Of a stretch of DNA of 64,000 bases, positions 41,771 to 50,435 are shown piece by piece. Source of the DNA: Pseudomonadota bacterium. GTDB lineage: Bacteria > Pseudomonadota > Alphaproteobacteria > Sphingomonadales > Sphingomonadaceae. The stretch spans positions 248,001 to 312,000 of the forward strand of contig JAJZTH010000001.1 of the NCBI GenBank assembly GCA_021849075.1, read 5' to 3'. The position numbers were made by a program, and so were the translations under genes. Below the pieces are notes generated by a model. It saw nothing but the letters and a program-made list of their open reading frames with translations, searched no databases and was not told the DNA's origin. Each line of letters begins with the position of its first letter. Positions within the stretch are counted from its first letter, which is position 1.

Positions 41771-43819
41771 GTGACCCGGCATATTCCATGGATCATAATC
41801 GCCCTGCTGGGCGCGGCGTCGCTGGGCGTCGTGGCGGTTTCGCGCGGTGAAACGGTCAATGCCCTGTGGATCGTGGTCGCGGCGGTCAGTTGTTTCCTCG
41901 TCGCCTATCGCTATTATGCGCTCTACATTGCGCGCCATGTGATGCGGATCGATCCCGCGCGGCCGACCCCGGCGATCCGCCGCGCCGATGGGCTGGACTA
42001 TGTCGCGACCGACCGCACCGTGCTGTTCGGTCATCATTTCGCCGCGATCGCGGGCGCGGGGCCGCTGGTGGGTCCGGTGCTGGCGGCACAGATGGGCTAT
42101 CTGCCCGGAACTTTGTGGATCATCTTTGGCGTGGTGCTGGCGGGCGCAGTGCAGGATTTCATGGTCCTGTTCATTTCCATGCGGCGCGACGGCAAGTCGC
42201 TGGGCGAACTGATCCGCATGGAGATGGGGCAGGTTGCGGGCACGATCGCGCTGTTCGGCGCCTTCATGATCATGGTCATCATATTGGCGGTGCTGGCGCT
42301 GATCGTGGTGAAGGCGCTGGCGGAAAGCCCGTGGGGGATGTTCACCGTCGCCGCCACCGTGCCGCTGGCCATGGCGATGGGCGTTTATACCCGCTGGATA
42401 CGGCCGGGGCGGATCGGTGAAGTTTCCGTTCTGGGGCTGGTTGGCCTGATCGCGGCGATCGTCTATGGGCAGGCGGTATCATTGTCGCCCGTCTGGGGTC
42501 CGGCCTTCACCTTCACGCCGGTTCAACTGTGCTGGATCTTGATCGGCTATGGCGCGATCGCTTCGGTGCTGCCGGTGTGGCTGCTGCTCGCGCCGCGCGA
42601 CTATCTGTCGACCTTCCTGAAGATCGGGGCGATCGCGGCGCTGGCGATCGGTATCGTCATCATGGCGCCCCCGCTGAAAATGCCGGCGCTGACGCAATTT
42701 GTCGGCGGCAATGGCCCGGTCTGGTCAGGCGGCCTCTTCCCCTTCCTGTTCATCACCATTGCCTGTGGCGCAGTGTCCGGTTTCCATGCGCTGATTGCCA
42801 GCGGCACCACGCCCAAACTGATCGCCAGCGAAGCCCATGCGCCGATGATCGGCTATGGCGCGATGCTGATGGAGGCGTTCGTGGCGATCATGGCGCTGGT
42901 CGGCGCGTCGATCCTGGACCCGGGCATCTATTTCACGATGAACAGCCCCGCCGCGCTGATCGGCACCGACCCGGCCAGCGCATCGGCCGCGATCACCGCC
43001 ATGGGCTTTCCCATCTCGCCCGACCTGATCGCCCAGACAGCAAAGGATGTGGGCGAACATAGCATCATCAGCCGGGCGGGCGGCGCACCGACGCTGGCGG
43101 TGGCGATGGCCGAAATCTTCAGCCATGTGGTCGGCGGACCGGCGATGAAAGCCTTCTGGTATCATTTCGCCATCCTGTTCGAGGCTTTGTTCATCCTGAC
43201 CGCTGTCGACGCGGGCACGCGCGCCGGGCGCTTCATGTTGCAGGATCTGATCGCGCTGGTCGTGCCTGCCTTCAAGGAGACGAAGAGCCATGCGCCCGGC
43301 ATCATCGCGACGGGGCTGACCGTCGCGGCCTGGGGCTTCTTCCTCTATCAGGGCGTCACCGATCCTTTGGGCGGGGTGAATACGCTGTGGCCGGTGTTCG
43401 GCATTTCCAACCAGATGCTCGCCGCGATCGCGCTGATGCTGGGCACGGCCGTCCTGTTCCGCATGAAGCAGGACCGGTTTGCCTGGGTGACGATGCTGCC
43501 GGCGGCATGGCTGCTGATCTGCACCCTGTCGGCCGGATGGCTGAAGCTGTTTTCGGCTGATCCAAAGGTTGGTTTCCTGGCCCATGCCGCCAAGTTCGGC
43601 GCGGCGGCGGAGACGGGTGAGGTGCTGGCTCCGGCCAAGTCGATGACGGAAATGCAGCGCATCATCTTCAACGACCGGGTCGATGCGGCGCTGGTCGCGC
43701 TGTTCCTGGCGGTAGTGCTGTCGATCCTGGTCTTCACGGTGAAGACCTGCCTGACCGCGCGCCGGATCACCGCCCCCACCGCGCGCGAAATCCCCGCGCA
43801 ACTGGTGCCGGCGGAATGA
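41771..43819 (+). CDS. cstA: Carbon starvation protein CstA (pyruvate/peptide transporter)
   Basis: Large polytopic transporter, 682 residues, with the family motifs ALYIARHVMRIDP, GHHFAAIAGAGPLVGPVLAAQMGYLPG, DFMVLFISMRRDGKSLGEL, GAVSGFHALIASGTTPKLI and MLAAIALMLGTAVLFRM. CstA-type proteins import pyruvate or peptides under carbon starvation. GTG start with GGAG 5 bases upstream. It is followed by the small partner gene ybdD/yjiX with a 4-base overlap, the usual pair. The 74 bases before the start show no riboswitch-like fold by eye. Confidence 0.95.
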   Translation: MTRHIPWIIIALLGAASLGVVAVSRGETVNALWIVVAAVSCFLVAYRYYALYIARHVMRIDPARPTPAIRRADGLDYVATDRTVLFGHHFAAIAGAGPLVGPVLAAQMGYLPGTLWIIFGVVLAGAVQDFMVLFISMRRDGKSLGELIRMEMGQVAGTIALFGAFMIMVIILAVLALIVVKALAESPWGMFTVAATVPLAMAMGVYTRWIRPGRIGEVSVLGLVGLIAAIVYGQAVSLSPVWGPAFTFTPVQLCWILIGYGAIASVLPVWLLLAPRDYLSTFLKIGAIAALAIGIVIMAPPLKMPALTQFVGGNGPVWSGGLFPFLFITIACGAVSGFHALIASGTTPKLIASEAHAPMIGYGAMLMEAFVAIMALVGASILDPGIYFTMNSPAALIGTDPASASAAITAMGFPISPDLIAQTAKDVGEHSIISRAGGAPTLAVAMAEIFSHVVGGPAMKAFWYHFAILFEALFILTAVDAGTRAGRFMLQDLIALVVPAFKETKSHAPGIIATGLTVAAWGFFLYQGVTDPLGGVNTLWPVFGISNQMLAAIALMLGTAVLFRMKQDRFAWVTMLPAAWLLICTLSAGWLKLFSADPKVGFLAHAAKFGAAAETGEVLAPAKSMTEMQRIIFNDRVDAALVALFLAVVLSILVFTVKTCLTARRITAPTAREIPAQLVPAE

Positions 43820-44001
43820 AGGCGATGCTGGCGACATTGCGCCGCACCGCACGGCTGATGGTCGGAATGCCGGACTATGACGCCTATCTGCGGCACATGG
43901 CGCAGCATCATCCCGACCAGCCGGCGATGGACCGGACGCAATTTTTTCGCAACCGGCAGGAAGCGCGCTATGGCGGCAAAAATGGTGGACGCTGTTGCTG
44001 A
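43816..44001 (+). CDS. YbdD/YjiX family small protein
   Basis: A 61-residue protein with MVGMPDYDAYLRHMAQHHPDQPAMDRTQFFRNRQEARYGG, the diagnostic DUF466 pattern, ending in CC. It follows cstA with an ATGA overlap as in most proteobacteria. Exact role unknown; probably supports the transporter. Confidence 0.93.
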   Translation: MKAMLATLRRTARLMVGMPDYDAYLRHMAQHHPDQPAMDRTQFFRNRQEARYGGKNGGRCC

Positions 44002-44059
44002 AAGATAATTCAAAACAATTAGTTGTTAAGCATAGCCAGCAAATTCGGCCGGATATTTC

Positions 44060-44141
44060 GTAATATTACAATCGTAAAATCTCAATTTGCGACAGGAAAT
44101 TTCACGAATACGCCATTTAGGGTATTGATCCTTCCTGTCGC
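44060..44141. promoter_or_regulatory. AT-rich island with inverted repeats
   Basis: The intergenic region 44002-44140 is far more AT-rich than its surroundings. It contains the palindrome GTAATATTAC at 44060-44069 and a perfect 10-base inverted repeat GCGACAGGAA (44089-44098) / TTCCTGTCGC (44132-44141). No gene is present. Purpose unknown. Confidence 0.4.
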
Positions 44142-44186
44142 TTTGCTACGGCGCGCCGGTCCTTTGTGCCCGACAGCGTAAGGGAT

Positions 44187-44226
44187 CTGCCCCTCGCCCG
44201 TCCCTTGCGGCGGGGGGCAGCCTTTT
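44187..44226 (+). terminator. Possible terminator after cstA-ybdD
   Basis: CTGCCCC (44187-44193) pairs with GGGGCAG (44214-44220), followed by CCTTTT. It lies just before the convergent xdhC stop. Confidence 0.5.
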
Positions 44227-44230
44227 CGCT

Positions 44231-45148
44231 TCAGCGTTCTGCGTTGAAACCCGCGACCATGCCCGCAGTAATCGACAGAGCGATTTCCGCCGGGCCGACC
44301 GCCCCGATATCCAGCCCCGCCGGCCCGTCGATCCGGGCAAGATCGTCCGCCGTAAAACCCATCGCGCCCAGCCGCTCCAGCCGCGCCGCATGGCTTCTGC
44401 GTGATCCAAGTGCGGCGATATAACCAGTCGGCGCGCGCAGCGCCGCCATCAACGCGGGATCGTCAATCTTGATATCATGGCTGAGCGTCACGACCGCCGT
44501 CGCTTCGCCGGGATGGCGGGCCGCCACCGCTTCGTCGGGCCAGCGATCGTCCAGTTCGATGCCAGGGAAGCGCTCTTCAGTCAGGAAGCGGCCACGCGGA
44601 TCGATGACCACCGGCGTCACGCCGATCGCCCGCGCCAACGGCGCCAGCGACTGGGCGATCTGCACCGCGCCCACGATCAGCAGCCGACGCGGCGGATCAT
44701 AGCGGTTGAGGAAGGTCCCGTCCGCCTCCCCTTCCCGCGTCATTCCGCTGGTCAGATCGGTGGACAGGGTCAGCGCCCGGCCCCGATCGCCTTCCATGAG
44801 GATGCGATCGAACAGGTTCGGTGCAAAGCCGCCCTCACCCACTGGCTGAACCAATACGGCAATCTCGCCGCCACAAGGCAAGCCCACTTCCCAGGCGTCG
44901 CCATCCGCCACGCCATAGGTCTGGACATGCGCCGCCCGGCCCGCAATCACTTCGGCCGCCCGTTGCAACACGTCGGTTTCAACGCAGCCGCCCGAAATAC
45001 TGCCCTCCAGTCGGCCATCGGCATGCACCAGCATATGGCTGCCGCGCGGTCGGGGGGCGGACCCCCAGGTAGAGATGACGGTCGCCAGCGCCATCGGCGC
45101 GCCGCGCCATTCAATCGCCTTGCGGATCACCCCGCCATTATCGTTCAA
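44231..45148 (-). CDS. XdhC/CoxI-family molybdoenzyme maturation protein
   Basis: A 305-residue protein with the XdhC N-terminal domain (STWGSAPRPRGSHMLVHADG, EGSISGGCVETDVL, GLPCGGEI) and an XdhC Rossmann domain (LLIVGAVQIAQSLAPLARAIG, YIAALGSRRSH, IDGPAGLDIGAVGPAEIALSI). These proteins bind molybdenum cofactor and fit it into xanthine-dehydrogenase-type enzymes. TTG start at 45148 with AAGGAA about 7 bases upstream. No molybdoenzyme gene lies beside it, so its partner is elsewhere. Confidence 0.92.
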   Translation of the reverse strand: MNDNGGVIRKAIEWRGAPMALATVISTWGSAPRPRGSHMLVHADGRLEGSISGGCVETDVLQRAAEVIAGRAAHVQTYGVADGDAWEVGLPCGGEIAVLVQPVGEGGFAPNLFDRILMEGDRGRALTLSTDLTSGMTREGEADGTFLNRYDPPRRLLIVGAVQIAQSLAPLARAIGVTPVVIDPRGRFLTEERFPGIELDDRWPDEAVAARHPGEATAVVTLSHDIKIDDPALMAALRAPTGYIAALGSRRSHAARLERLGAMGFTADDLARIDGPAGLDIGAVGPAEIALSITAGMVAGFNAER

Positions 45149-45242
45149 TCGAGAATTCCTTTCGATCCGCCATCATACTCCGCCGCACGCAAGGCTGGCT
45201 TCGGGGAAATGGCCACTTGACCAGAATGGGGGCGGCGCAGGT

Positions 45243-45953
45243 TCAGATCAAGCGACGGCCGGTCCACACGACCCGCCCAACAATGTCGACCAGCGCCGGA
45301 TCGATATCGGTCCAGTCAGGATAATGCGGATTGTCGCTGACCACGCTGAACTGGCCGCGGAGCGGCCCCATGGCGACCCGCTTGACCATCAGTACGCCAT
45401 CAAGCCGCAGCACATAGACGCCGTCGCGCAACCGATCCGCCGCATCATCATGATCGACCATGATGTCGTCGCTGTCGCGCAGCGTGGGCGCCATCGATTC
45501 GCCGTCCACACTGATGATCGAAACGCGCTGTGGCCGCACGCCCAGATGGCGCAGCCAGCGCGCATCGAACGCCATCACGCCCGACGCCCGTTCATCCTCA
45601 TCCAGCGTGCCACCGCCAGCCGATGCGCCCAGCGCAAGTCGCGGTACGGCGATCACCGCCGGCATATTGGCCATACGTCCGGGCGCGAGCCGATCTGATC
45701 CGATTCGCGCCGGCGCGGTCCGATCAGGCAAGGCGCGGTCCGGAACCCCGCCCAGCACCTGTTCGCCCACGCCGAAATAGCGCGCCAATATGCGGCGATC
45801 CGCCTCGTCCAGCTTGCGCGGCGTGCCGCGTTTGATGAACTGCTGAATATAGGCGGGGTTGCGCCCGATCAGCCGGGAAAGATCGGCATAATTGTCCCCC
45901 CGTTCGGCAACCAGCCGCTCCAGCGCGATACGGGCGTCCTGCATGTCATCCAT
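45243..45953 (-). CDS. S24-family self-cleaving transcriptional repressor
   Basis: A 236-residue CI/LexA-type regulator. The N-terminal HTH region (NYADLSRLIGRNPAYIQQFIKRG, 21-43) is followed by a linker with a likely cleavage site in GASAGGGT (A112-G113) and a peptidase domain with the serine in VDGESMAPTL (S153) and lysine in VLMVKRV (K191). Three TAGGAA-centred repeats at 45970-46024, just before the gene, look like its own operators. No phage genes are nearby. It is divergent from the small HTH-like gene at 46069. Confidence 0.9.
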   Translation of the reverse strand: MDDMQDARIALERLVAERGDNYADLSRLIGRNPAYIQQFIKRGTPRKLDEADRRILARYFGVGEQVLGGVPDRALPDRTAPARIGSDRLAPGRMANMPAVIAVPRLALGASAGGGTLDEDERASGVMAFDARWLRHLGVRPQRVSIISVDGESMAPTLRDSDDIMVDHDDAADRLRDGVYVLRLDGVLMVKRVAMGPLRGQFSVVSDNPHYPDWTDIDPALVDIVGRVVWTGRRLI

Positions 45954-45969
45954 GACCTGTTTTTACCGA

Positions 45970-46024
45970 TAGGAATTTTCCTAGACAAGTAGGAAATTCA
46001 GTTTGAGATAGGAATATGCCTATC
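45970..46024. promoter_or_regulatory. Triple operator of the S24 repressor
   Basis: Site 1 TAGGAATTTTCCTA (45970-45983) is a perfect palindrome; site 2 TAGGAAATTC (45990-45999) is a half site; site 3 GATAGGAATATGCCTATC (46007-46024) is a near palindrome. TAGGAA starts at 45970, 45990 and 46009, close to two helical turns apart, so all face the same side of the DNA. Confidence 0.75.
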
Positions 46025-46068
46025 GACTCGCCGCCTGCGAGTCGCGCGACAAAGGGAGATGAAAGCGA

Positions 46069-46254
46069 ATGCTGTTGCGCACCATCGAACAATTTCTGCA
46101 TGAATTCGGCATAGCGCCCACACGCTTCGGGCGTGACTGCGCGCGTGATCCACGGCTGGTCTTCGACCTGCGGCGCGGGCGCGAGCCGGGCGATCGTATC
46201 AAAAGACGCGCAGAACATTTCATGAACACTTATCGCAGGAGCGCCCGCCCATGA
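46069..46254 (+). CDS. Small HTH-like conserved protein
   Basis: A 61-residue basic protein: IEQFLHEFGIAPTRFGRDCARDPRLVFDLRRGREPGDRIKRRAEHFM. The pattern PTRFGRxxxxDPRxVFDLRxGRE recurs in small alphaproteobacterial proteins thought to bind DNA. It is divergent from the S24 repressor and its promoter region contains the three operators. It overlaps the next gene by 4 bases (ATGA). Confidence 0.7.
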   Translation: MLLRTIEQFLHEFGIAPTRFGRDCARDPRLVFDLRRGREPGDRIKRRAEHFMNTYRRSARP

Positions 46255-46622
46255 CAAGAGTTGATCCTATTTTGCGCATCGCGCAGCGGCCGTATGCGGC
46301 CCGGCGGCTCTCCCCTGAAGACAGGGCGGTGTTCACCCTGCTCATTCAGTTGCGACGGCGAGCGGGCGAGCCATCCTCCATAGAAATTTTCGACAGCACG
46401 CCATGGCAAAGCGCGCTGTTTCAGGGCCAGCGCGCCATTTTCAATCTGGAGTTTGCAGGAGAAAATTATGCCGAAAGAGCGGAGGCTTTCGCCGGGGCGA
46501 TGGGATCTATCGACTGGCCGCTTCCCGGCTATTTCGTCGCCGACATCACGCTGGACAGCATGCATGCCGGAATTGTGGGCACCGAATTGAGGCTGTCGGC
46601 GCTGATCATCAAGGATTGGTAG
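46251..46622 (+). CDS. Hypothetical protein coupled to the HTH-like gene
   Basis: A 123-residue protein with no membrane segment or signal peptide: ...SPEDRAVFTLLIQLRRRAGEPSSIEIFDSTPWQSALFQGQRAIFNLEFAGENYAERAEAF. I do not recognise the family. ATG at 46251 overlaps the stop of the upstream small gene, so both are made from one transcript. Convergent with the membrane protein at 46644. Confidence 0.7.
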   Translation: MTRVDPILRIAQRPYAARRLSPEDRAVFTLLIQLRRRAGEPSSIEIFDSTPWQSALFQGQRAIFNLEFAGENYAERAEAFAGAMGSIDWPLPGYFVADITLDSMHAGIVGTELRLSALIIKDW

Positions 46623-46643
46623 AAAAGCCTATGGCCGGCCGCA

Positions 46644-47615
46644 TCAGCGCCGCCCGGCCAGCGAGCGCAGCGCGCCCAGTGCGGCGCGTAGCGCTTCGTC
46701 CGTGTCGCGTTCCACCGCGCCGCGCACCGGCACGGCGGGCGCGACCGGCATGTCGGCAATGACGCTGCCCGGCTCCATCACCGGACAGACGGGACGCGAG
46801 CGCAGCGCAAGGCCGCGCTCCAGCCTTTCGGTCAGTTCGCTGACGGACAGGCCATGCGTGGGCGCACGTAGCGGCAGCGGCGTCAGCTTGGGTTCGGCGA
46901 CCGGCGCAATCGGCTCGATCGCATCGACCAGCAACGGAGCGACGTCTTCCTCGATCGATTCGGGGACGACCGATTCGGGTTCGACATAGGGGGGAACCGG
47001 ACGCAGAAAAGCGGGCTGCGCCAACGGCGCTTCCACCTGAGGCGACGGCGCGGCGGGCGCGGCGAAACGCATGGCGGGTTCGGACGCTTCGGGTTCCGGC
47101 TCGCGATTGACAACCAGCGGCCTGCGGCCCGATTCGGACCGGGCGAAAATGTCGAGGCCATCGAAATCCCGGCTGGCGAAAATGGGCGGGCGCGGCGGCG
47201 CGTCGGGATGGGCGTCTGCGCGGCGCAGCGACGGCGCATCGGTCACGACATCGGGCGCAGCGCGTCCGCGCGCCAGGGCGGTCAGCTTGGAGAAGGCGAA
47301 ACCCATGTTTTTTGCTCCCTGGACGCGATGGGCGCGCCCCTTCCCTTCGTCTTCGTCCGTCGCGCCGGCCGGCGCGCGACGGGTCATTCCAATCAATCCT
47401 GCCGCCATCAGGCCGGCAAAAGCCGCAACCACCAGCCGCGCCGTCCAGCCAAGCGGCGGTGCGGCGGCCGGTATCGCCTCACTCAGACCACTGGACGCCA
47501 CAACCGTCTCGATCAGGCCGACCGGCGTTCCCAGGGTCAGCAGCGCGACGGCAATGCCCCCTGTCGCCACCATGGCCTTGCCCTTGAGAACGCCTGTCGA
47601 CACCGCTCTTTCCAC
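46644..47615 (-). CDS. Hypothetical membrane-anchored protein
   Basis: A 323-residue protein with two hydrophobic segments (about 17-40 and 57-76), then a long Pro/Ala-rich, low-complexity cytoplasmic or periplasmic region (about 80-320) and a short end DEALRAALGALRSLAGRR. No known domain recognised. GTG start at 47615. It lies 7 bases after the end of the glycosyltransferase gene, on the same strand, and may be co-transcribed. Confidence 0.65.
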   Translation of the reverse strand: MERAVSTGVLKGKAMVATGGIAVALLTLGTPVGLIETVVASSGLSEAIPAAAPPLGWTARLVVAAFAGLMAAGLIGMTRRAPAGATDEDEGKGRAHRVQGAKNMGFAFSKLTALARGRAAPDVVTDAPSLRRADAHPDAPPRPPIFASRDFDGLDIFARSESGRRPLVVNREPEPEASEPAMRFAAPAAPSPQVEAPLAQPAFLRPVPPYVEPESVVPESIEEDVAPLLVDAIEPIAPVAEPKLTPLPLRAPTHGLSVSELTERLERGLALRSRPVCPVMEPGSVIADMPVAPAVPVRGAVERDTDEALRAALGALRSLAGRR

Positions 47616-47622
47616 GTTTCAT

Positions 47623-48849
47623 TCAGGCGACTGCCCGCACCTTGTCAGGACGGGCTAGCAGCCTTTGGTAAACAGGTTCGTAACGCAAAATATTTGACGA
47701 CCAGTTACGATCGCGCTCGACAAAGGCGCGCGCCACGGCGCGGCGATCGTCCCACATGCCGCGATCGGCGAACAGGCCGGCGAGCGATGCGGCGATCGCG
47801 GCGGGATCATCAGGGGCGAACAACGTGCCGGTGACGCCATCCTCTATAAGCTCACGATGTCCGCCCACGCTGGACGCGGCGACCAGACGCCCCTGCGCCA
47901 TCGCCTCCAGCGGCTTGAGCGGCGTGACAAGGTCGGTCAGCCGCATCGCCTTGCGCGGATAGGCCAGCACATCGACCTGCGCATAATAGTTTTCGACCTG
48001 ATCATGCGGCACGCGGCCGACAAAGACGATATGGTCGGTAAAGGGTGAAGCCAGCGCCTGATCGCGCAGCGCCTGCTCCATCGGCCCGCCGCCGACCAGC
48101 AGCAGCTTCGCCTGCGGCCGGGCGCGCACGAGTCGCGGCATGGCGGCGATCAGATCGTCCAGCCCTTCATAATCATAGAAGCTGCCGATGAAGCCGACAA
48201 CGTCCGCGCCCTCCAGCCCCAGCTTTGCGGTCAGCGCCGGATCGCGCGGCACCGGCGCACCAAACTGATCCATGTCGACGCCATTGGGCGACACGATGAT
48301 CTTGGCCGGATCGATGCCGCGCGCGATCAAATCGCCGCGCAGCCCTTCGCAAATCACCGCCACGGCGTCCGCCGCGCGCACGGCATGGGTTTCCAGCTGG
48401 CGCGTCAGCCAATAGCGCGGGCTGCCCTCCGTCCCGGTGCCGTTGCCGACCGCCGCATCCTCCCAAAAGGCGCGAATTTCGTAGATCATGGGGATGCCGT
48501 GGCGTTTGGCGACGCGCTGCGCCGCCATGGCGTTGAGCACCGGGGAATGGGCATGGATCACATCGGGCCGCCATTGCCGCACCAGCGCGTCGATGGCGTC
48601 GGCATGGGCGGCAATGTCGCGCCATTCGCGCAGCACCGCATTGCCGACCGCCGGATCGCCCGGAGTGCGATGAAAGGTCAGGCCGTCGACCGTCTCCGCC
48701 TGCGGGCCGGCCGCGCTGTGGCGGCGGCCGGTGATGCCGCGCACATCCCATCCCCTGCCCATCTGCGCGCGCAAAATAGCCCGCGTGCGAAAGGTGTAGC
48801 CGCTGTGCATCGGCAGACTGTGGTCCAGCACGTGAAGAATGCGAGTCAT
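47623..48849 (-). CDS. Exosortase-A-associated GT4 glycosyltransferase
   Basis: A 408-residue glycosyltransferase starting ILHVLDHSLPMHSGYTFRTRAILRAQM, the characteristic N-terminus of the PEP-CTERM/exosortase-A-associated family (TIGR04063 as I recall it). Donor domain: VVGFIGSFYDYEGLDDLIAAMPRL, LLLVGGGP, and PRKAMRLTDLVTPLKPLEAMAQGRLVAAS. It probably adds a sugar in an exopolysaccharide made with the exosortase system. It is divergent from the O-glycosylation ligase gene. Confidence 0.9.
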   Translation of the reverse strand: MTRILHVLDHSLPMHSGYTFRTRAILRAQMGRGWDVRGITGRRHSAAGPQAETVDGLTFHRTPGDPAVGNAVLREWRDIAAHADAIDALVRQWRPDVIHAHSPVLNAMAAQRVAKRHGIPMIYEIRAFWEDAAVGNGTGTEGSPRYWLTRQLETHAVRAADAVAVICEGLRGDLIARGIDPAKIIVSPNGVDMDQFGAPVPRDPALTAKLGLEGADVVGFIGSFYDYEGLDDLIAAMPRLVRARPQAKLLLVGGGPMEQALRDQALASPFTDHIVFVGRVPHDQVENYYAQVDVLAYPRKAMRLTDLVTPLKPLEAMAQGRLVAASSVGGHRELIEDGVTGTLFAPDDPAAIAASLAGLFADRGMWDDRRAVARAFVERDRNWSSNILRYEPVYQRLLARPDKVRAVA

Positions 48850-48940
48850 AGCCAGCCCTGTCTGCCGGAAAAGGTTTAACGGCCCGTCAACTCTGTCACG
48901 CTAGGACAAGGGCCGTGCACACCGGACTCCGCCTCATCCC

Positions 48941-49078
48941 ATGATCGACACACTGTCCTTGCTGGTCAGCCATGGCGCGATCCTGCTTGCCGCGTGGCGT
49001 TTGCTGTCGCGCCCCGATCTGGACCGCGATCCCGAGTCGCCGCCCCGGAATGAAGCGGAGCAGCGCGGCGATGCGTGA
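48941..49078 (+). CDS. Small hypothetical protein before the ligase gene
   Basis: A 45-residue frame, MIDTLSLLVSHGAILLAAWRLLSRPDLDRDPESPPRNEA..., with one membrane helix and a charged tail. Its TGA (49076-49078) overlaps the ATG at 49071 of the ligase, which suggests translational coupling. No strong ribosome-binding site is visible, so it is a candidate only. Confidence 0.45.
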   Translation: MIDTLSLLVSHGAILLAAWRLLSRPDLDRDPESPPRNEAEQRGDA

Positions 49079-50435
49079 CCTGTTTTTCCTCGCCTTTCTG
49101 GGCATCTTCTTCCTCATGGGCTTTCGCCGGCCGTTCCTGCTGGTTGCGGTCTATGCCTATATCGACATCGTTTCGCCCCAACGCCTGTCCTATTTCCTGC
49201 TGAACGCGATTCCCATCTCCTTCATCGCCTTCGCCGCGATGGTGGGGGCCTGGCTGCTGGTGGACGACAAGAAGGATTGCCGATTTTCCGCGCGGCAGGG
49301 GCTGATGCTGCTGCTGGTCGCCTGGTGCGGATATACGACGTTGACCGCCGATTTCCCGGCCGAAGCGCTGACCAAGTGGAACTGGGTGTGGAAGGCGATC
49401 ATCGCTGGCGTCTTCCTGCCGCTGGTGCTGCGCACGCGGTTGCGGATCGAGGCGCTGATCGTCTTCATGATCCTGTGCGCCAGCACCATTATCATCAATG
49501 GCGGCATGAAGACCGCCCTGTCGGGCGGCGGCTATGGCGTGCTGAACCTGATGGTCGAAAATAACAGCGGCCTGTATGAAGGCAGCATCATCAGTTGTGT
49601 CGCGATCGCGCTCATTCCGCTGATCCTGTGGGTATCGGTGCATGGCACCATCTTTCCGCGCGACTGGAAGCTCAAAGCCTTCTGCTATGCGCTGTGCCTG
49701 GCTTGCATGTTGATGCCGCTGGGGACGGAGGCGCGCACGGGCCTTGTCTGCCTGGTCATCCTGGCGGGCATGATGCTGATGCGGTCGAAGAAGAAATTCG
49801 TCTATGGCCCGTTGATGGCGCTGGCTGCGCTGGCCGCCATTCCTTTCCTGCCGGCCAGCTTCACCCAGCGCATGGGGACGATCGAAAATCATCAGGGCGA
49901 CGAAAGCGCCTCCACCCGGGTCGCGGTGTGGATGTGGACGCTCGACTATGTGAAGCAACATCCGGGCGGGGGGGGCTTCGACAATTATCTCCAGAACAGT
50001 TTCACCTATTTCGCCCAGAGCACCATTTCGGACGACAGCGGCACCCGGGTCGAGCGCCGGCTCGTCACCGATCAGGGCCGCGCCTATCACAGCGCCTATT
50101 TCGAACTGCTGGGCGAACAGGGCTATTTCGGCTTCGCCATCTGGGCGCTCATCCACTTCATCTGCTTCATCCGCACCGAAATGATCCGCCGCGCCTATCG
50201 CAAGCGCGACGGCCCCGATGAAGCCTGGATCGCGCCGCTCGCCATCGCGCTGCAACAAGGACATATAATCTACATGATCGGGTCGCTGTTCGTGGGTATC
50301 GCCTATCAACCCTTCATCTTCATGATGCTGGCCCTGCAAATCGGGCTGGACACCTATCTGACCCGCCGGCGCAAGGCGGCCGCAAAACAGAGTCTGGCGG
50401 CGTCGCTGGCGCAGCATCGCGGCCTGCCGGCATGA
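49071..50435 (+). CDS. Exosortase-A-associated O-glycosylation ligase (Wzy/WaaL-like)
   Basis: Polytopic membrane protein of 454 residues with about ten helices. N-terminus MRDLFFLAFLGIFFLMGFRRPFLLVAVYAYIDIVSPQRLSYFLL and the loop QHPGGGGFDNYLQN...GRAYHSAYFELLGEQGYFGFAIW are those of the putative O-glycosylation ligase linked to exosortase A (TIGR03097 as I recall it). It belongs to the Wzy_C/O-antigen ligase group. The ATG at 49071 is chosen because it gives the family N-terminus; the frame extends 99 bases upstream. It overlaps the next gene by 4 bases. Confidence 0.9.
   Translation: MRDLFFLAFLGIFFLMGFRRPFLLVAVYAYIDIVSPQRLSYFLLNAIPISFIAFAAMVGAWLLVDDKKDCRFSARQGLMLLLVAWCGYTTLTADFPAEALTKWNWVWKAIIAGVFLPLVLRTRLRIEALIVFMILCASTIIINGGMKTALSGGGYGVLNLMVENNSGLYEGSIISCVAIALIPLILWVSVHGTIFPRDWKLKAFCYALCLACMLMPLGTEARTGLVCLVILAGMMLMRSKKKFVYGPLMALAALAAIPFLPASFTQRMGTIENHQGDESASTRVAVWMWTLDYVKQHPGGGGFDNYLQNSFTYFAQSTISDDSGTRVERRLVTDQGRAYHSAYFELLGEQGYFGFAIWALIHFICFIRTEMIRRAYRKRDGPDEAWIAPLAIALQQGHIIYMIGSLFVGIAYQPFIFMMLALQIGLDTYLTRRRKAAAKQSLAASLAQHRGLPA

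Noticed and set aside
45946..46257. 103-residue minus-strand frame over the S24 operator region
   Set aside because: It would cover the three operators and the divergent small gene; no homology pattern.
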